Source: Phycicoccus sp. M110.8 (GTDB lineage: Bacteria > Actinomycetota > Actinomycetes > Actinomycetales > Dermatophilaceae). Taken from it: DNA of 64,000 bases. The translations under genes were made by a program, and so were the position numbers. The stretch covers positions 1 to 64,000 of the forward strand of contig NZ_JAWDIC010000005.1 of NCBI RefSeq assembly GCF_032464895.1, in the 5' to 3' direction. Under the pieces are notes generated by a model, which was not told the DNA's origin, searched no databases, and was given only the letters and a program-made list of their open reading frames with translations. The first letter of the stretch is position 1. Every line of letters starts with the position of its first letter. Below are positions 20,495 to 29,885 of this stretch, piece after piece.

Positions 20495-21274
20495 TCAGCC
20501 GACCGGTGCGCGCACCAGCCGCCGGCTCGACCACTCGTGGACGTCGCCGTACCCGAGGCCCCGGTAGACCCTGCGGGCCACGGTGTTGTGCGAGTACATG
20601 CCGAGGGTGCAGACGCCCGACTCGGCGACGGCCTCGCGGGTCAGGTGGGCCGTGACCGCCAGTCCCAGCCCGGTGCCGCGGGCCCTTGCCGCGACGGTGA
20701 TGCCGGCGAGCACGGGGGTCCGCGACACCCCCGGCTCACGGACGCCGCAGGCGAGCAGGCCGTCGCCCTCGCGCACCCCGAGCCAGTGCTGCCCCGGGTG
20801 CTCGAACGGGCGCGCGTCGGTGGTGGGGTTCGCCGCCTCCAGCAGGGCCCGGATCGCCGGCTCGTCGGCCGCCGTCAGCTCCTCGAGCCGCGACTCGGCC
20901 GGCACCTCGGGCGGGGGTGCGGTGGCGCACATCCACTCCCAGTCGTTGCCCCCGCCGAGCGGCAGGCGTGCCGCGACGGCGTCGAGGGAGCCGCGCTCGA
21001 CCGTCACCGACGCCATGGGGGCCGGCAGCAGGTCGTCCGCGAGCAGCACGTCGAGGAGGCGCGCCGTCTCGTCCGGAGGCCCCATGAGGAGCAGGCCGAG
21101 TCCGCGTGTGTGCGTGCGCCGCGGGACGGCGACGGCCGCGCCGAGCGCGTGTGCCGTCCCCTCGAGCGGATCGGGGATGTCGTGGCGGACGAACGCACTT
21201 CCGCCCGTCGCGGCGAGCAGCTCCTCGTGGCTGGTGAGCGCCGTGGGCCGGGTGGCACCCGCGCGCGACGTCAC
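20495..21274 (-). CDS. GNAT-family N-acetyltransferase
   Basis: 259 aa. A divergent N-terminal half (1-125) precedes a GNAT domain with the acetyl-CoA loop ARARGTGLGLAVTAHL near 205-220 and a C-terminal NTVARRVYRGLGY helix-strand, typical for GCN5 N-acetyltransferases. The GTG start overlaps the MMPL stop by 4 bases, so it is the downstream gene of a two-gene unit. Acceptor unknown. Confidence 0.82.
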   Translation of the reverse strand: MTSRAGATRPTALTSHEELLAATGGSAFVRHDIPDPLEGTAHALGAAVAVPRRTHTRGLGLLLMGPPDETARLLDVLLADDLLPAPMASVTVERGSLDAVAARLPLGGGNDWEWMCATAPPPEVPAESRLEELTAADEPAIRALLEAANPTTDARPFEHPGQHWLGVREGDGLLACGVREPGVSRTPVLAGITVAARARGTGLGLAVTAHLTREAVAESGVCTLGMYSHNTVARRVYRGLGYGDVHEWSSRRLVRAPVG

Positions 21275-23493
21275 TCCGTGATCCCGAACCGGGCGTGGAG
21301 GCGCTTCAGCCGCGCGGGCGCCCACCAGTTCCAGTCGCCGAGCAGCGTCATCGTCGCCGGCACCAGCAGCATGCGCACCAGGGTCGCGTCGATGGCCACG
21401 GCCGTCGCCAGTCCGACGCCGGTCTCCTTGATGACCAGGAGCTTGCCCGCCGCGAACCCGGAGAACACGATGACGACGAGCAGGGCCGCCGAGGTGATGA
21501 TCCGCCCCGACCGCTGCAGGCCGACGACCACGGCGTCGTCGTTGGAGTAGCCCCGCTCGTGCAGCTCGACGATCCGTGACAGCAGGAACACCTCGTAGTC
21601 CATCGACAGCCCGAACCCGAAGGCCAGGATGAGCAGCGGGATCGTGGACTCGATCGCCCCGGCGGACGAGAAGGACAGCAGCCCCTCGAGGTTCCCCCGC
21701 TGGAAGACCAGGACGAGCACGCCGAGCGACGCTCCCAGCGACACGACGTTGAGGAGCAACGCCTTCACGGGGATCACGACGGACCCGGTCATGAGGAAGA
21801 GCAGCACCAGCGTCGCGAGGGCGACGAGCGCGAAGGCGTACGGCGCCCGGGCGAGCATCGAGTCGGTGAAGTCGGTGAGTCCGCTGGCCTGCCCGACCAC
21901 CCAGGTCGGGAAGCCGGGGGTGTCCTCGCGCAGCTGGGTGGTCAGCGCCCGGGCGGGATCGTCCAGCGCCGCGCCCGGGACGTCGAGGCTCACGGTCGCC
22001 AGCCCGTCGCCGATGTCCTTGACGTCGCGCACGCGGCCACCGGCAGGCAGGGGTATGCCGGCGGCATACCGCTGCACCTGCGCCAGCGGGGCCCGGGCGA
22101 CGACCACAACGTCGGCCCCGCCGAGCTGCGGGTAGTCCTTCGCCAGCCCCTCGAAGAACTGGCGCTGGCTGCTGCTGGTCGGCAGGAGCTGCTCACCGGA
22201 GGAGGTCAGCCGCAGGTCGAACGCGGGCAGCGCGAGGGCGACGAGTGCCGCGAGGACCACGGCGATGATCGGGATGGGGCGACCGTGCACCCACTGGGCG
22301 AGCCGGGAGAACACTCCGTGCTCGGGGGCGGTCTCGGTGCCACGGCGCAGCAGCCGGCGCGCGCCGAGGACGCACAGCGACGGGATGAGGGTCAGCGCGA
22401 CGAGCATGGCGATGACGACCACGGACATGCCGGCCACGCCGATGCCCTTCATGATCGGGGCCTCGAAGACCAGCAGGCCGCCGAGCGAGATCGCGACGGT
22501 CAGCCCCGAGAAGACGACCGTCCGGCCGGCGGAGTCGACCGTGCGGGCCGCGGCCGACCGGATCATCTCGCCGGGGATCTGCGCAGCGGGCATGCCCTGG
22601 GCCCGCGCCCGCAGCTCCTCGCGGAACCGGCTCACGACGAGCAACCCGTAGTCGATGCACAGCCCCAGCCCGAGCACCGTGACGACGTTGACCGCGGTGG
22701 TGTCGAGGTCGATGAGGTAGGAGAAGCCGAGCAGCGAGGCGAGCGCCCCCGCGATCGACGCGACCGCCCCGGCGATCGGCATCCCGGCGGCGACGAAGCC
22801 GCCGAAGACGATGATCATCACGACGAAGCTGACCGGCAGGGCGATGCCCTCGCCCGTGCGCAGGTCGACCTCGAGCTGGTCGGTGATGGCGGTGATGAGG
22901 TCCGACAGGCCGGCCGCCGTGACCCGTGCGGCGGGTGCGGCGGAACGCACGGGGGCGAACGCGTCGCGGACGTCCGCCTCGAGCTGCTTCTGCTGCGCCT
23001 TGCCCGGGTCTCCGGAGAAGGTCACGACCGTGACGAACCCGCGCCCCGACGGCGAGCCGCCGGCCAGCAGCGGCGCGGCGGCCGGCCCCGTGGGCCCGCC
23101 CGGGACGACGTACGGGGAGGCGACCGAGGCCACGCCGGGAAGCCCCTTGATGTCGGCAGCGGTGCGGGTGGCGGCCTGCGCCAGCCCGGGGTCGGTGACA
23201 TCGACGTCGTCGACCCGGACCGTGTAGGTCGTCAGCTGCGACTGGCCCTGCTTGACCAGCAGGTCGCGTCCGTCGGAGTTCTGCCCCGACACCGAGGGCT
23301 CGCCGGTGCTGAGCCGGGCGAACAGCCGCTCGTTGCCGAAGGCGCCGAGCGCCGTGGCGAACCCGAGCACGACGAGCACGACCCAGGTGAGCACGACCGT
23401 CTTCGGGCGGTGGGCCAGGGCGGACCCGAGCCGGGACAGCAGGGAGCGGGACCGGTCGGGGTGCAGTGTGCTGGGGGAGGGCGCGTCGGGCAC
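21271..23493 (-). CDS. MMPL-family transporter (RND-type exporter)
   Basis: 740 aa with about 12 predicted helices in two repeats. Each half has one helix, a large extracytoplasmic domain (about 60-200 and 400-540), then five helices. The central part has the [17 protein letters not shown] motif (first repeat) and [15 protein letters not shown] (second), with proton-relay Asp-Tyr pairs as in MmpL and YdfJ. Exports lipids or drugs in relatives. GTG start at 23493, back to back with the rarA promoter; the upstream in-frame reading overlaps rarA antisense. Coupled to the GNAT gene downstream. Confidence 0.9.
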   Translation of the reverse strand: MPDAPSPSTLHPDRSRSLLSRLGSALAHRPKTVVLTWVVLVVLGFATALGAFGNERLFARLSTGEPSVSGQNSDGRDLLVKQGQSQLTTYTVRVDDVDVTDPGLAQAATRTAADIKGLPGVASVASPYVVPGGPTGPAAAPLLAGGSPSGRGFVTVVTFSGDPGKAQQKQLEADVRDAFAPVRSAAPAARVTAAGLSDLITAITDQLEVDLRTGEGIALPVSFVVMIIVFGGFVAAGMPIAGAVASIAGALASLLGFSYLIDLDTTAVNVVTVLGLGLCIDYGLLVVSRFREELRARAQGMPAAQIPGEMIRSAAARTVDSAGRTVVFSGLTVAISLGGLLVFEAPIMKGIGVAGMSVVVIAMLVALTLIPSLCVLGARRLLRRGTETAPEHGVFSRLAQWVHGRPIPIIAVVLAALVALALPAFDLRLTSSGEQLLPTSSSQRQFFEGLAKDYPQLGGADVVVVARAPLAQVQRYAAGIPLPAGGRVRDVKDIGDGLATVSLDVPGAALDDPARALTTQLREDTPGFPTWVVGQASGLTDFTDSMLARAPYAFALVALATLVLLFLMTGSVVIPVKALLLNVVSLGASLGVLVLVFQRGNLEGLLSFSSAGAIESTIPLLILAFGFGLSMDYEVFLLSRIVELHERGYSNDDAVVVGLQRSGRIITSAALLVVIVFSGFAAGKLLVIKETGVGLATAVAIDATLVRMLLVPATMTLLGDWNWWAPARLKRLHARFGITE
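22053..22069. repeat. Inverted pair of the over-represented octamer GTATGCCG
   Basis: GTATGCCG at 22053-22060 and CGGCATAC at 22062-22069, one base apart, inside the MMPL gene. It is the densest example of an octamer that recurs 41 times between 3629 and 61379 (see findings). Confidence 0.9.
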
Positions 23494-23499
23494 GGGGGA

Positions 23500-23505
23500 T
23501 AGCCT
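23500..23505 (+). promoter_or_regulatory. -10 box for leaderless rarA
   Basis: TAGCCT followed by 7 nt and GTG 23513, within 20 bp of the divergent MMPL start. Confidence 0.6.
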
Positions 23506-23512
23506 GCCACCC

Positions 23513-24919
23513 GTGGGAGGAGCGGCTGGAGAGGACCTGTTCGCGGCGACGAGTGCTGTGCGTGCCGGCGAGGCCGGCGACCGTATGCCGTCGGGCGCGC
23601 AGCTGCCTCCGCTCGCCGTCCGCATGCGGCCGCGCTCGCTGGAGGAGGTCCGCGGCCAGTCCGACGTCCTGCGCGCCGGCAGCCCGCTGCGACGGCTGAT
23701 CGAGGGCTCGGGCGGCTCGGCTGGGCCGCTGTCGGCGATCATCTGGGGTCCGCCCGGCACGGGCAAGACCACCCTGGCCCACCTTGTCGCCAACGCCGCG
23801 GACCGCCGGTTCGTCGAGCTCTCCGCGGTCACCGCCGGCGTGAAGGACGTCCGGGCGGTCATGGAGCAGGCCCTGCGCGACCGCGACATGTTCGACCGGC
23901 AGACCGTGCTGTTCCTCGACGAGATCCACCGGTTCACCAAGGCCCAGCAGGACGCGCTGCTCCCCGGGGTCGAGAACCGGCAGGTGATCCTCGTGGCCGC
24001 GACGACCGAGAACCCGTCGTTCTCCGTCATCGCCCCGCTGCTGTCGCGGTCGATGCTCGTGACCCTGGGCCCCCTGACCGACGAGGAGGTCGCCGACGTC
24101 CTCGCCTCCGCCCTGGTCGACGAACGCGGACTGGCGGGCGAGTACACCCTCGCCGACGACGCCCGGGACCACCTGGTCCGGATCGCCGGCGGCGACGCAC
24201 GCCGCTCCCTCACCTCGCTCGAGGCGGCCGCCGGCGTCGCCCAGGACGGGGTCGCGCCCGGGGCAGACGTCGACGGCCCGGTCGAGATCACGCTGGCGCA
24301 CACCGAGCAGGCGGTCGCGCACGCCGCCGTCCGCTACGACCGCACCGGCGACCAGCACTACGACGTCGCGTCCGCGCTCATCAAGTCCATGCGCGGCTCG
24401 GACGTCGACGCGGCGCTGCACTACCTCGCGCGCATGCTCGAGGCGGGGGAGGACCCGCGGTTCATCGCCCGGCGCATCGTCATCTCCGCGTCGGAGGACG
24501 TCGGCATGGGGGACCCGACCGCCCTGCAGACGGCTGTCGCCGCGATGCACGCCGTCGCCCAGATCGGGATGCCCGAGGCGCGGATCATCCTGGCCCAGGC
24601 GGTGGTCCACAACGCGCTCGCGCCCAAGAGCAACGCGGCATACACCGGCATCAACGAGGCCATCGCGGACGTCCGGGCGGGCAAGGGCGGCCTCGTGCCG
24701 CCCCACCTGCGCGGTAGCGGGTATGCCGGCGCCAGCCGGCTCGGGCACGGCGACGGGTACGTCTACGCGCACGACGAGCCGGACGGGGTCGCCCGGCAGG
24801 CGTACCTGCCGGACGACCTGCAGGGGCGGACGGACTACTACCGACCCACCGACCGGGGGTTCGAGGCCCGGCTGCAGCAGCGCTGGACGTGGCTCAAGGA
24901 GCGCATCCGCGGCAGCTGA
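23513..24919 (+). CDS. rarA: Replication-associated AAA ATPase RarA/MgsA
   Basis: 468 aa. Walker [10 protein letters not shown] near 79-87, Walker B FLDEIHRF near 132-140, sensor 1 TTENPSF, then the MgsA C-terminal tetramerisation domain ([29 protein letters not shown]). Acts at stalled forks and interacts with SSB in other bacteria. Start at GTG 23513 is supported by the -10 box 7 nt upstream; the longer reading overlaps the MMPL gene. In many Actinobacteria this gene precedes the rpsD/DUF948/alaS block; rpsD is absent here. Confidence 0.95.
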   Translation: MGGAAGEDLFAATSAVRAGEAGDRMPSGAQLPPLAVRMRPRSLEEVRGQSDVLRAGSPLRRLIEGSGGSAGPLSAIIWGPPGTGKTTLAHLVANAADRRFVELSAVTAGVKDVRAVMEQALRDRDMFDRQTVLFLDEIHRFTKAQQDALLPGVENRQVILVAATTENPSFSVIAPLLSRSMLVTLGPLTDEEVADVLASALVDERGLAGEYTLADDARDHLVRIAGGDARRSLTSLEAAAGVAQDGVAPGADVDGPVEITLAHTEQAVAHAAVRYDRTGDQHYDVASALIKSMRGSDVDAALHYLARMLEAGEDPRFIARRIVISASEDVGMGDPTALQTAVAAMHAVAQIGMPEARIILAQAVVHNALAPKSNAAYTGINEAIADVRAGKGGLVPPHLRGSGYAGASRLGHGDGYVYAHDEPDGVARQAYLPDDLQGRTDYYRPTDRGFEARLQQRWTWLKERIRGS

Positions 24920-24945
24920 CCGCCGCCCCTCGGGTCAGCCGGTGG

Positions 24946-25659
24946 TCAGCCGGTGGTGAGGTCGAACGGGTGCCCGGCGGGGTCCGCCAGCGTCCGCCAG
25001 CCGTCACCGCCCCCGGGGAGCTCGGTCGCGCCGAGCTCCAGCGCCCGCGCCACGGCTGTGTCGAGGTCGTCGACGAGGACGTCGAGGTGCGCCTGCTGCG
25101 GGTGCTGGGGGTCCGGCCAGCGCGGTGCGGTGTACTCCTGCACCTGCTGCACCATCAGGGTGTGGCCATCGGTCGTGACCATCGCGCCCTCCGGGCCGTC
25201 ATAGGCCACCTTCACCCCGAACAGCCCGGCGTAGAAGTGGGCGAGGGCGGAGGCGTCGGGCGCGTCGTAGGTCACGGCGTACAGGCCGACCCCCTCCTGC
25301 CCGTCCTTCTGGCACAGGTCGAACGGGTGCCCGGCAGGGTCGGCCAGGGTCACCCACGACGCGCCGTCGGCCAGCCGGGTGGCGCCGAGGGAGACCGCCC
25401 GCTGTGCGGCCGCCTCGGTGCCGTCGACCAGCAGGTCGAGGTGGGCCTGCTGCGGGTGCTCCTGCCCCGGCCACTGCGGTGCCCGGTGGTCGGCCACCTG
25501 CTGGAAGGCGACCTCCTGGCCGTCGGGTGCGCGCAGCGTGGCCCAGTCGCCCACGTCACGGACCACCTCCCAGCCCGTGAGGTCGGCCCAGAAGCGCGCG
25601 GCGGCCCCCGCGTCCGGGACGTCGAAGGCGACCAGCTCGTAGCGTCCTGTCTCATCCAT
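24946..25659 (-). CDS. VOC-family protein with two glyoxalase-like domains
   Basis: 237 aa formed by two homologous modules (about 6-115 and 122-235). Both contain HPQQAHLD-LVD and a VTLADPAGHPFDL or TLADPAGHPFDL end, so the gene arose by internal duplication. Similar tandem VOC proteins are annotated as bleomycin-resistance/dioxygenase family; substrate unknown. ATG 25659 chosen because conserved sequence begins at RYELVAFDVPD; an upstream GTG (25701) is possible. Convergent with rarA. Confidence 0.8.
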   Translation of the reverse strand: MDETGRYELVAFDVPDAGAAARFWADLTGWEVVRDVGDWATLRAPDGQEVAFQQVADHRAPQWPGQEHPQQAHLDLLVDGTEAAAQRAVSLGATRLADGASWVTLADPAGHPFDLCQKDGQEGVGLYAVTYDAPDASALAHFYAGLFGVKVAYDGPEGAMVTTDGHTLMVQQVQEYTAPRWPDPQHPQQAHLDVLVDDLDTAVARALELGATELPGGGDGWRTLADPAGHPFDLTTG

Positions 25660-25726
25660 GGCCGCATCGTGCACCCGGCCACCGACAGCGCCCGTGACCA
25701 CGACGTCGACGGGCGCGGACGGGGAC

Positions 25727-25777
25727 GCGAACGGGCTCGCGGACGAGCCTGCGAACCGGGTCGCGAACGGGGTCGCG
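25727..25777. promoter_or_regulatory. Three imperfect palindromic repeats in a divergent promoter region
   Basis: GCGAACGGGCTCGCG-like boxes at 25727, 25751 and 25763, each with GCGA/TCGC half-sites, between the divergent VOC (25659) and DUF948 (25833) genes. Could be operators; equally, just GC-rich slippage. Confidence 0.35.
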
Positions 25778-25819
25778 GGGCGGCGGACAAGTCGGACGGG
25801 CGAGGCGCGGGCGTCGGGG

Positions 25820-25825
25820 TAGGGT
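25820..25825 (+). promoter_or_regulatory. -10 box for leaderless DUF948 gene
   Basis: TAGGGT followed by 7 nt and ATG 25833. This decides against the GTG at 25824, which overlaps the box. Confidence 0.6.
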
Positions 25826-25832
25826 GCTCGCC

Positions 25833-26225
25833 ATGGATTCAGTGAGTCTGGGCGACATCGCAGGCATGGTCGCCGCGCTGGCCTTCGCGTTCCTCGTGTT
25901 CCGGCTGGGGAGCGTGATCGGCAAGGCCGGCAAGATCCTCGACGAGACGAGGGTCAGCGTGCGCACGACCACCGAGAACGTCCAGCCGACGCTGCTCAAG
26001 CTCACCGACACCGTCAGCCTGACCAACGAGCAGCTGGCCCGGGTCGACACGATCACCACCAACGTCTCGGCGATCACCACGAACGCCAGCGCGCTGACGT
26101 CGCTGTTCGCGGCCACGCTCGGCAGCCCGGTGGTCAAGGTCGCCGCGTTCACCTACGGCGTCCGCTCGGCGCTCGGTGGCGGCGGGCAGCGCAACGCGGG
26201 CGGCCGTCGCCGCCGCAGGGGCTGA
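25833..26225 (+). CDS. DUF948-domain membrane-anchored protein
   Basis: 130 aa. One N-terminal helix (about 8-28), then a methyl-accepting-like helical stretch with repeated TT/TN-V/A-S-I-TTN segments, a second hydrophobic patch and an Arg-rich end. DUF948 proteins occur widely in Gram-positives; function unknown. Lies two genes upstream of alaS, as in Streptomyces. Confidence 0.85.
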   Translation: MDSVSLGDIAGMVAALAFAFLVFRLGSVIGKAGKILDETRVSVRTTTENVQPTLLKLTDTVSLTNEQLARVDTITTNVSAITTNASALTSLFAATLGSPVVKVAAFTYGVRSALGGGGQRNAGGRRRRRG

Positions 26226-26231
26226 TCGCCG

Positions 26232-26543
26232 GTGTCCCGACTCTTCTGGACCGCCCTGGGCGCCGCCGCCGGTGTGTATGCCGTGCGCCGGCTGAGCAAG
26301 GCCGCGCAGGCGTACACCCCCTCCGGGGTCGCCCACGGCCTGTCCGACTTCGGCGAGGGGCTCAAGGAGCTCGCTGCCGCCGTGCGTGAGGGCATGGAGC
26401 AGCGCGAGGGCGAGCTGCGCCTCGCGCTGGGCATCGACACCGACACCGTCGACGACGTCGCGGGCCGTCCCCGGCTCGACGCCGACTCCGCGCGGGCGCT
26501 GCTCGACGACCCGACGGGCCCCGGGGCGCACCGAGCTCGGTAG
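26232..26543 (+). CDS. Small membrane-associated protein upstream of alaS (DUF6167-like)
   Basis: 103 aa. A short N-terminal hydrophobic segment (FWTALGAAAGVYAV), then amphipathic helices (FGEGLKELAAAVREGMEQREGELRLALG) and an acidic tail. The same small gene lies between DUF948 and alaS in other Actinobacteria, where I believe it is called DUF6167. Starts 6 nt after the previous stop and is probably co-transcribed. Confidence 0.7.
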   Translation: MSRLFWTALGAAAGVYAVRRLSKAAQAYTPSGVAHGLSDFGEGLKELAAAVREGMEQREGELRLALGIDTDTVDDVAGRPRLDADSARALLDDPTGPGAHRAR

Positions 26544-26594
26544 GGGCGCCGGCGCCCCGCGCTGCCGCCCCGCACACGCCCACCGCACTGCCCG

Positions 26595-26600
26595 TACGAT
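26595..26600 (+). promoter_or_regulatory. -10 box driving the alaS leader peptide
   Basis: TACGAT, 5 nt before the ATG of the 10-codon leader ORF. The predicted start of transcription falls on or next to that ATG. Confidence 0.55.
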
Positions 26601-26605
26601 TCGTC

Positions 26606-26638
26606 ATGTCCGCCTGCAGACGCGCGGCATGCGCTTAA
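26606..26638 (+). CDS. Leaderless 10-residue leader peptide upstream of alaS
   Basis: ATG-initiated ORF encoding MSACRRAACA and ending TAA. Four of ten codons are Ala, and all four Ala codons (GCC, GCG, GCA, GCT) are used once; two Cys TGC codons are also present. The stop codon merges with the AAGGA ribosome-binding site of alaS, and alaS starts 14 nt downstream. This arrangement suits regulation by ribosome stalling or translational coupling on low Ala-tRNA. Expression is not shown; a chance ORF cannot be excluded. Confidence 0.45.
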   Translation: MSACRRAACA

Positions 26639-26652
26639 GGACTGATTCACCC

Positions 26653-29349
26653 ATGGAAACCGCCGAGATCAGGCGCCGCTGGCTCTCCTTCTTCGAGGGT
26701 CGGGGCCACACCGTCGTCCCCTCCGCACCGCTCATCTACGACGACCCGAACCTGCTGTTCGTCAACGCCGGGATGGTGCCCTTCAAGCCGTACTTCCTCG
26801 GCCAGCAGACCCCGCAGTGGGACCGGGCCACCTCGGTGCAGAAGTGCGTCCGCACCCAGGACATCGAGGAGGTCGGCAAGACCTCGCGCCACGGCACGTT
26901 CTTCCAGATGAACGGCAACTTCTCCTTCGGCGACTACTTCAAGGCCGGCGCCATCGAGTTCGCCTGGGAGCTGCTCACCACGCCCCAGGCCCAGGGCGGC
27001 TACGGCATCGAGCCCGACAAGCTGTGGGCGACCGTCTTCGAGGACGACGACGAGGCCGCAGACCTGTGGGTGCAGCTCACGGACATCCCGCGCGAGCGCA
27101 TCGTGCGCCGCGGGCTGGCCGACAACTACTGGCACATGGGCGTCCCCGGCCCCGGCGGCCCGTGCTCGGAGATCTACGTCGACCGTGGCCCGGAGTACGG
27201 CCCCGACGGCGGCCCGGCGGTCGACGAGGACCGGTTCATGGAGGTGTGGAACCTCGTCTTCATGCAGTCCAAGCTGTCGCAGGTCCGCAGCAAGGTCGAC
27301 TTCGACGTCTCCGGGCCGCTGCCCAAGCCGAACATCGACACCGGCATGGGCCTGGAGCGGATCGCCTCGATCCTGCAGGGCGTCGACAACATGTACGAGA
27401 TCGACGAGGTCTACCCCGTCCTCGAGCGTGCGGCCGAGCTCACCGGCAAGAAGTACGGCCAGCAGTCCGGGCACGACGCGGCGCACAGCCACCCCGACGA
27501 CGTCCGGCTGCGCGTCGTGGCCGACCACGTCCGCTCGAGCCTGATGCTCATCGGCGACGGCGTCACCCCGGGCAACGAGGGCCGCGGCTACGTCCTGCGC
27601 CGGATGCTGCGCCGCGCGGTGCGTTCGATGCGCCTGCTCGGCTTCGACGAGCCGAGCCTGCCGCTGCTGCTGCCGGTGTCGGTGGAGCGGATGAGCCAGT
27701 CCTACCCCGAGCTGCGTGACGGGTTCGAGCGCATCTCCCAGATCGCGTATGCCGAGGAGGACGCCTTCCGGCGCACCCTCGCCGCGGGCACGACCATCCT
27801 GGACACCGCGGTGACCCGCACCAGGGAGTCCGGCGGCAGCACCCTGGCGGGGGAGCAGGCGTTCCAGCTCCACGACACCTACGGGTTCCCGATCGACCTC
27901 ACCCTCGAGATGGCCGCCGAGCAGGGCCTGGAGGTCGACCGCGAGGGCTTCACCCGGCTCATGCAGGAGCAGCGCGAGCGGGCCAAGGCCGACGCGAAGG
28001 CCAAGAAGGGCGGCCACGCCAACACCGAGGTCTGGAAGGACCTGCGGGCGCTCGGCGCGACCGACTGGCGCGCGTACTCCGAGCTGACCACCGAGGCGAA
28101 GGTCCTCGGCCTGGTCGTGGACGGGGAGCGCGTCGAGGAGCTCGAGCCCGGCCAGCGCGGCCAGGTCGTGCTGGACCGCACCCCGTTCTACGCCGAGTCC
28201 GGTGGCCAGATCGCCGACGAGGGCGTCATCGTCGCCGACGGCGCGCACCTCAAGGTCGTCGACGTCCAGCGCCCGGTCAAGGGCCTGGTCGTGCACACCG
28301 TCGAGGTCCTCACCGGCCCGGTCCGCCAGGGCCTGGAGGTCAGCGCCGAGGTCGACCCCGAGTGGCGCATCTCGGCGTGCCAGGCGCACTCAGGCACGCA
28401 CGTCGTGCACGCGGCGCTGCGCCAGGTGCTCGGCCCGTCGGCCCTGCAGTCCGGCTCCTACAACAAGCCCGGCTACCTGCGCCTCGACTTCGCGTGGGGA
28501 CAGGCGCTCAGCGCCGAGACCCGCAGCGAGATCGAGGAGGTGGCGAACCTCGCGGTCCGCCAGGACCTGCCAGTCTCCGCGCAGTACATGACCCTGCCCG
28601 AGGCCCGCGAGTTCGGTGCGCTGGCGCTGTTCGGGGAGACCTACGACGAGCAGGTCCGCGTCATCGAGATCGGTGGCCCCTGGTCCCGCGAGCTGTGCGG
28701 TGGCACGCACGTCGGCCACTCCAGCCAGATCGGCGCGCTGTCGGTCACCGGTGAGTCCTCGGTCGGCTCCGGCGTGCGCCGCCTGGAGGCGTTCGTCGGC
28801 ATGGACGCGCTGCGCTACCTGGCCAAGGAGCGTGCGCTCGTCGCGGAGCTGACCGACATCGTCAAGGTCCAGCCCGGAGAGCTCAAGGAGCGGGTCGCCC
28901 AGCTCGTGGCGCGGGTCCGCGAGGCCGAGCGCGAGATCGAGCGGATGCACCGCGAGCAGGTCCAGGCCCAGACCGGCCGGCTCGTGGAGTACGCCCGCGA
29001 CGTCGACGGGGTCCGCCTGCTCACCCACGACGCCGGTGAGGGCGCGTCCGCGGACGACCTGCGCACCATGGCCCTGGACCTGCGGGGCCGGCTCGGTGAC
29101 GCGGCCCCCGCGGTCGTGGCGCTGACCGGGGTCGCGAAGGGCCGTCCGTCGGTCGTCGTCGCCACCAACGCCGGCGCCCGAGAGCGCGGGATCCGCGCCG
29201 GCGCGCTCGTCCGGGTCGCCGCGCAGGCGCTCGGCGGCGGGGGCGGCGGCAAGGACGACCTGGCCCAGGGCGGCGGCACCGACGCCAGCCGTACCGGTGA
29301 GGCCCTCGGACAGGTCGACGCGGCCGTCCGGAACGGCTCGGCCGGGTGA
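26653..29349 (+). CDS. alaS: Alanyl-tRNA synthetase
   Basis: 898 aa. Class II catalytic domain from TAEIRRRWLSFFEGRGHT, tRNA-recognition middle domain, editing domain with HSGTHVVH (about 578-585) and the zinc-binding CGGTHVG (near 681), then the C-Ala domain with a coiled coil (about 730-780) and a Gly-rich GGGGGGK end that binds the tRNA elbow. ATG 26653 chosen because AAGGA lies 11 nt upstream and the sequence begins at the family's usual N terminus; another in-frame ATG at 26629 would add eight residues with a rare TTA codon. Confidence 0.97.
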   Translation: METAEIRRRWLSFFEGRGHTVVPSAPLIYDDPNLLFVNAGMVPFKPYFLGQQTPQWDRATSVQKCVRTQDIEEVGKTSRHGTFFQMNGNFSFGDYFKAGAIEFAWELLTTPQAQGGYGIEPDKLWATVFEDDDEAADLWVQLTDIPRERIVRRGLADNYWHMGVPGPGGPCSEIYVDRGPEYGPDGGPAVDEDRFMEVWNLVFMQSKLSQVRSKVDFDVSGPLPKPNIDTGMGLERIASILQGVDNMYEIDEVYPVLERAAELTGKKYGQQSGHDAAHSHPDDVRLRVVADHVRSSLMLIGDGVTPGNEGRGYVLRRMLRRAVRSMRLLGFDEPSLPLLLPVSVERMSQSYPELRDGFERISQIAYAEEDAFRRTLAAGTTILDTAVTRTRESGGSTLAGEQAFQLHDTYGFPIDLTLEMAAEQGLEVDREGFTRLMQEQRERAKADAKAKKGGHANTEVWKDLRALGATDWRAYSELTTEAKVLGLVVDGERVEELEPGQRGQVVLDRTPFYAESGGQIADEGVIVADGAHLKVVDVQRPVKGLVVHTVEVLTGPVRQGLEVSAEVDPEWRISACQAHSGTHVVHAALRQVLGPSALQSGSYNKPGYLRLDFAWGQALSAETRSEIEEVANLAVRQDLPVSAQYMTLPEAREFGALALFGETYDEQVRVIEIGGPWSRELCGGTHVGHSSQIGALSVTGESSVGSGVRRLEAFVGMDALRYLAKERALVAELTDIVKVQPGELKERVAQLVARVREAEREIERMHREQVQAQTGRLVEYARDVDGVRLLTHDAGEGASADDLRTMALDLRGRLGDAAPAVVALTGVAKGRPSVVVATNAGARERGIRAGALVRVAAQALGGGGGGKDDLAQGGGTDASRTGEALGQVDAAVRNGSAG

Positions 29350-29885
29350 CCGACCCGCACGACACGTCGATGCCCACCCGCCCCGGCCGGCGGGTGGGCA
29401 TCGACGTCGGCAGCGTGCGCGTCGGCGTCGCCGCGAGCGACCCCTCCGCGCTGCTGGCCACCCCGGTCCGGACCGTGGCGAGGGACGCCGACGCCACGGC
29501 CGAGGCCCCCACCGACGTCGAGGAGATCGTCGAGCTGGTGCGCGAGCTCGAGGCGGTGGAGGTCGTCGTGGGGCTGCCGCGCTCACTTTCGGGCTCCGAA
29601 GGTCCCGCTGCCGGCATCGCACGCACGTATGCTGGGCGGCTGGCGGTCCGCGTCGCCCCGGTTCCCGTGCGTCTCCTCGACGAGCGGAACACCACGGTCG
29701 AGGCCCACCGCCAGCTCCGCGCCAGCGGTGTCGGCGGCCGGTCCCAGCGGGCCGTCGTCGACCAGGCGGCAGCAGTCCTCATCCTGCAGGCGGCACTGGA
29801 CGCGGAGCGCAGCTCAGGGCGCCCGCCCGGCGAGCTGGTGAGGACCGGTGGGCGCAAGCCCAGGACGAAGGACAGGCACCGATGA
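29346..29885 (+). CDS. ruvX: Holliday-junction resolvase-like RuvX (YqgF)
   Basis: 179 aa. RNase H-like fold with RVGIDVGSVRVGVA (first acidic residue), VVGLPRSLSG, LLDERNTT (second acid) and DQAAAVLILQAAL (third acid). Family members process 16S rRNA 5' ends or resolve junctions. GTG 29346 overlaps alaS by 4 bases; an internal ATG at 29370 lies inside the large inverted repeat and would remove eight non-conserved residues. A ~25-residue basic C-terminal tail follows the core. Confidence 0.9.
   Translation: MTDPHDTSMPTRPGRRVGIDVGSVRVGVAASDPSALLATPVRTVARDADATAEAPTDVEEIVELVRELEAVEVVVGLPRSLSGSEGPAAGIARTYAGRLAVRVAPVPVRLLDERNTTVEAHRQLRASGVGGRSQRAVVDQAAAVLILQAALDAERSSGRPPGELVRTGGRKPRTKDRHR
29364..29407 (+). 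repeat. Perfect 19-bp inverted repeat in the ruvX start region
   Basis: 29364-29382 pairs exactly with 29389-29407 around a CCGGCC loop. It spans codons ~7-21 of ruvX and covers the alternative ATG (29370). There is no following T-run. A very stable hairpin of this length inside coding sequence is unusual and could attenuate transcription or restrict translation between alaS and ruvX. Confidence 0.95.

Noticed and set aside
23494-24303. 810-bp upstream extension of the MMPL frame on the minus strand
   Set aside because: Lies antisense to rarA; conserved MMPL sequence begins after GTG 23493.
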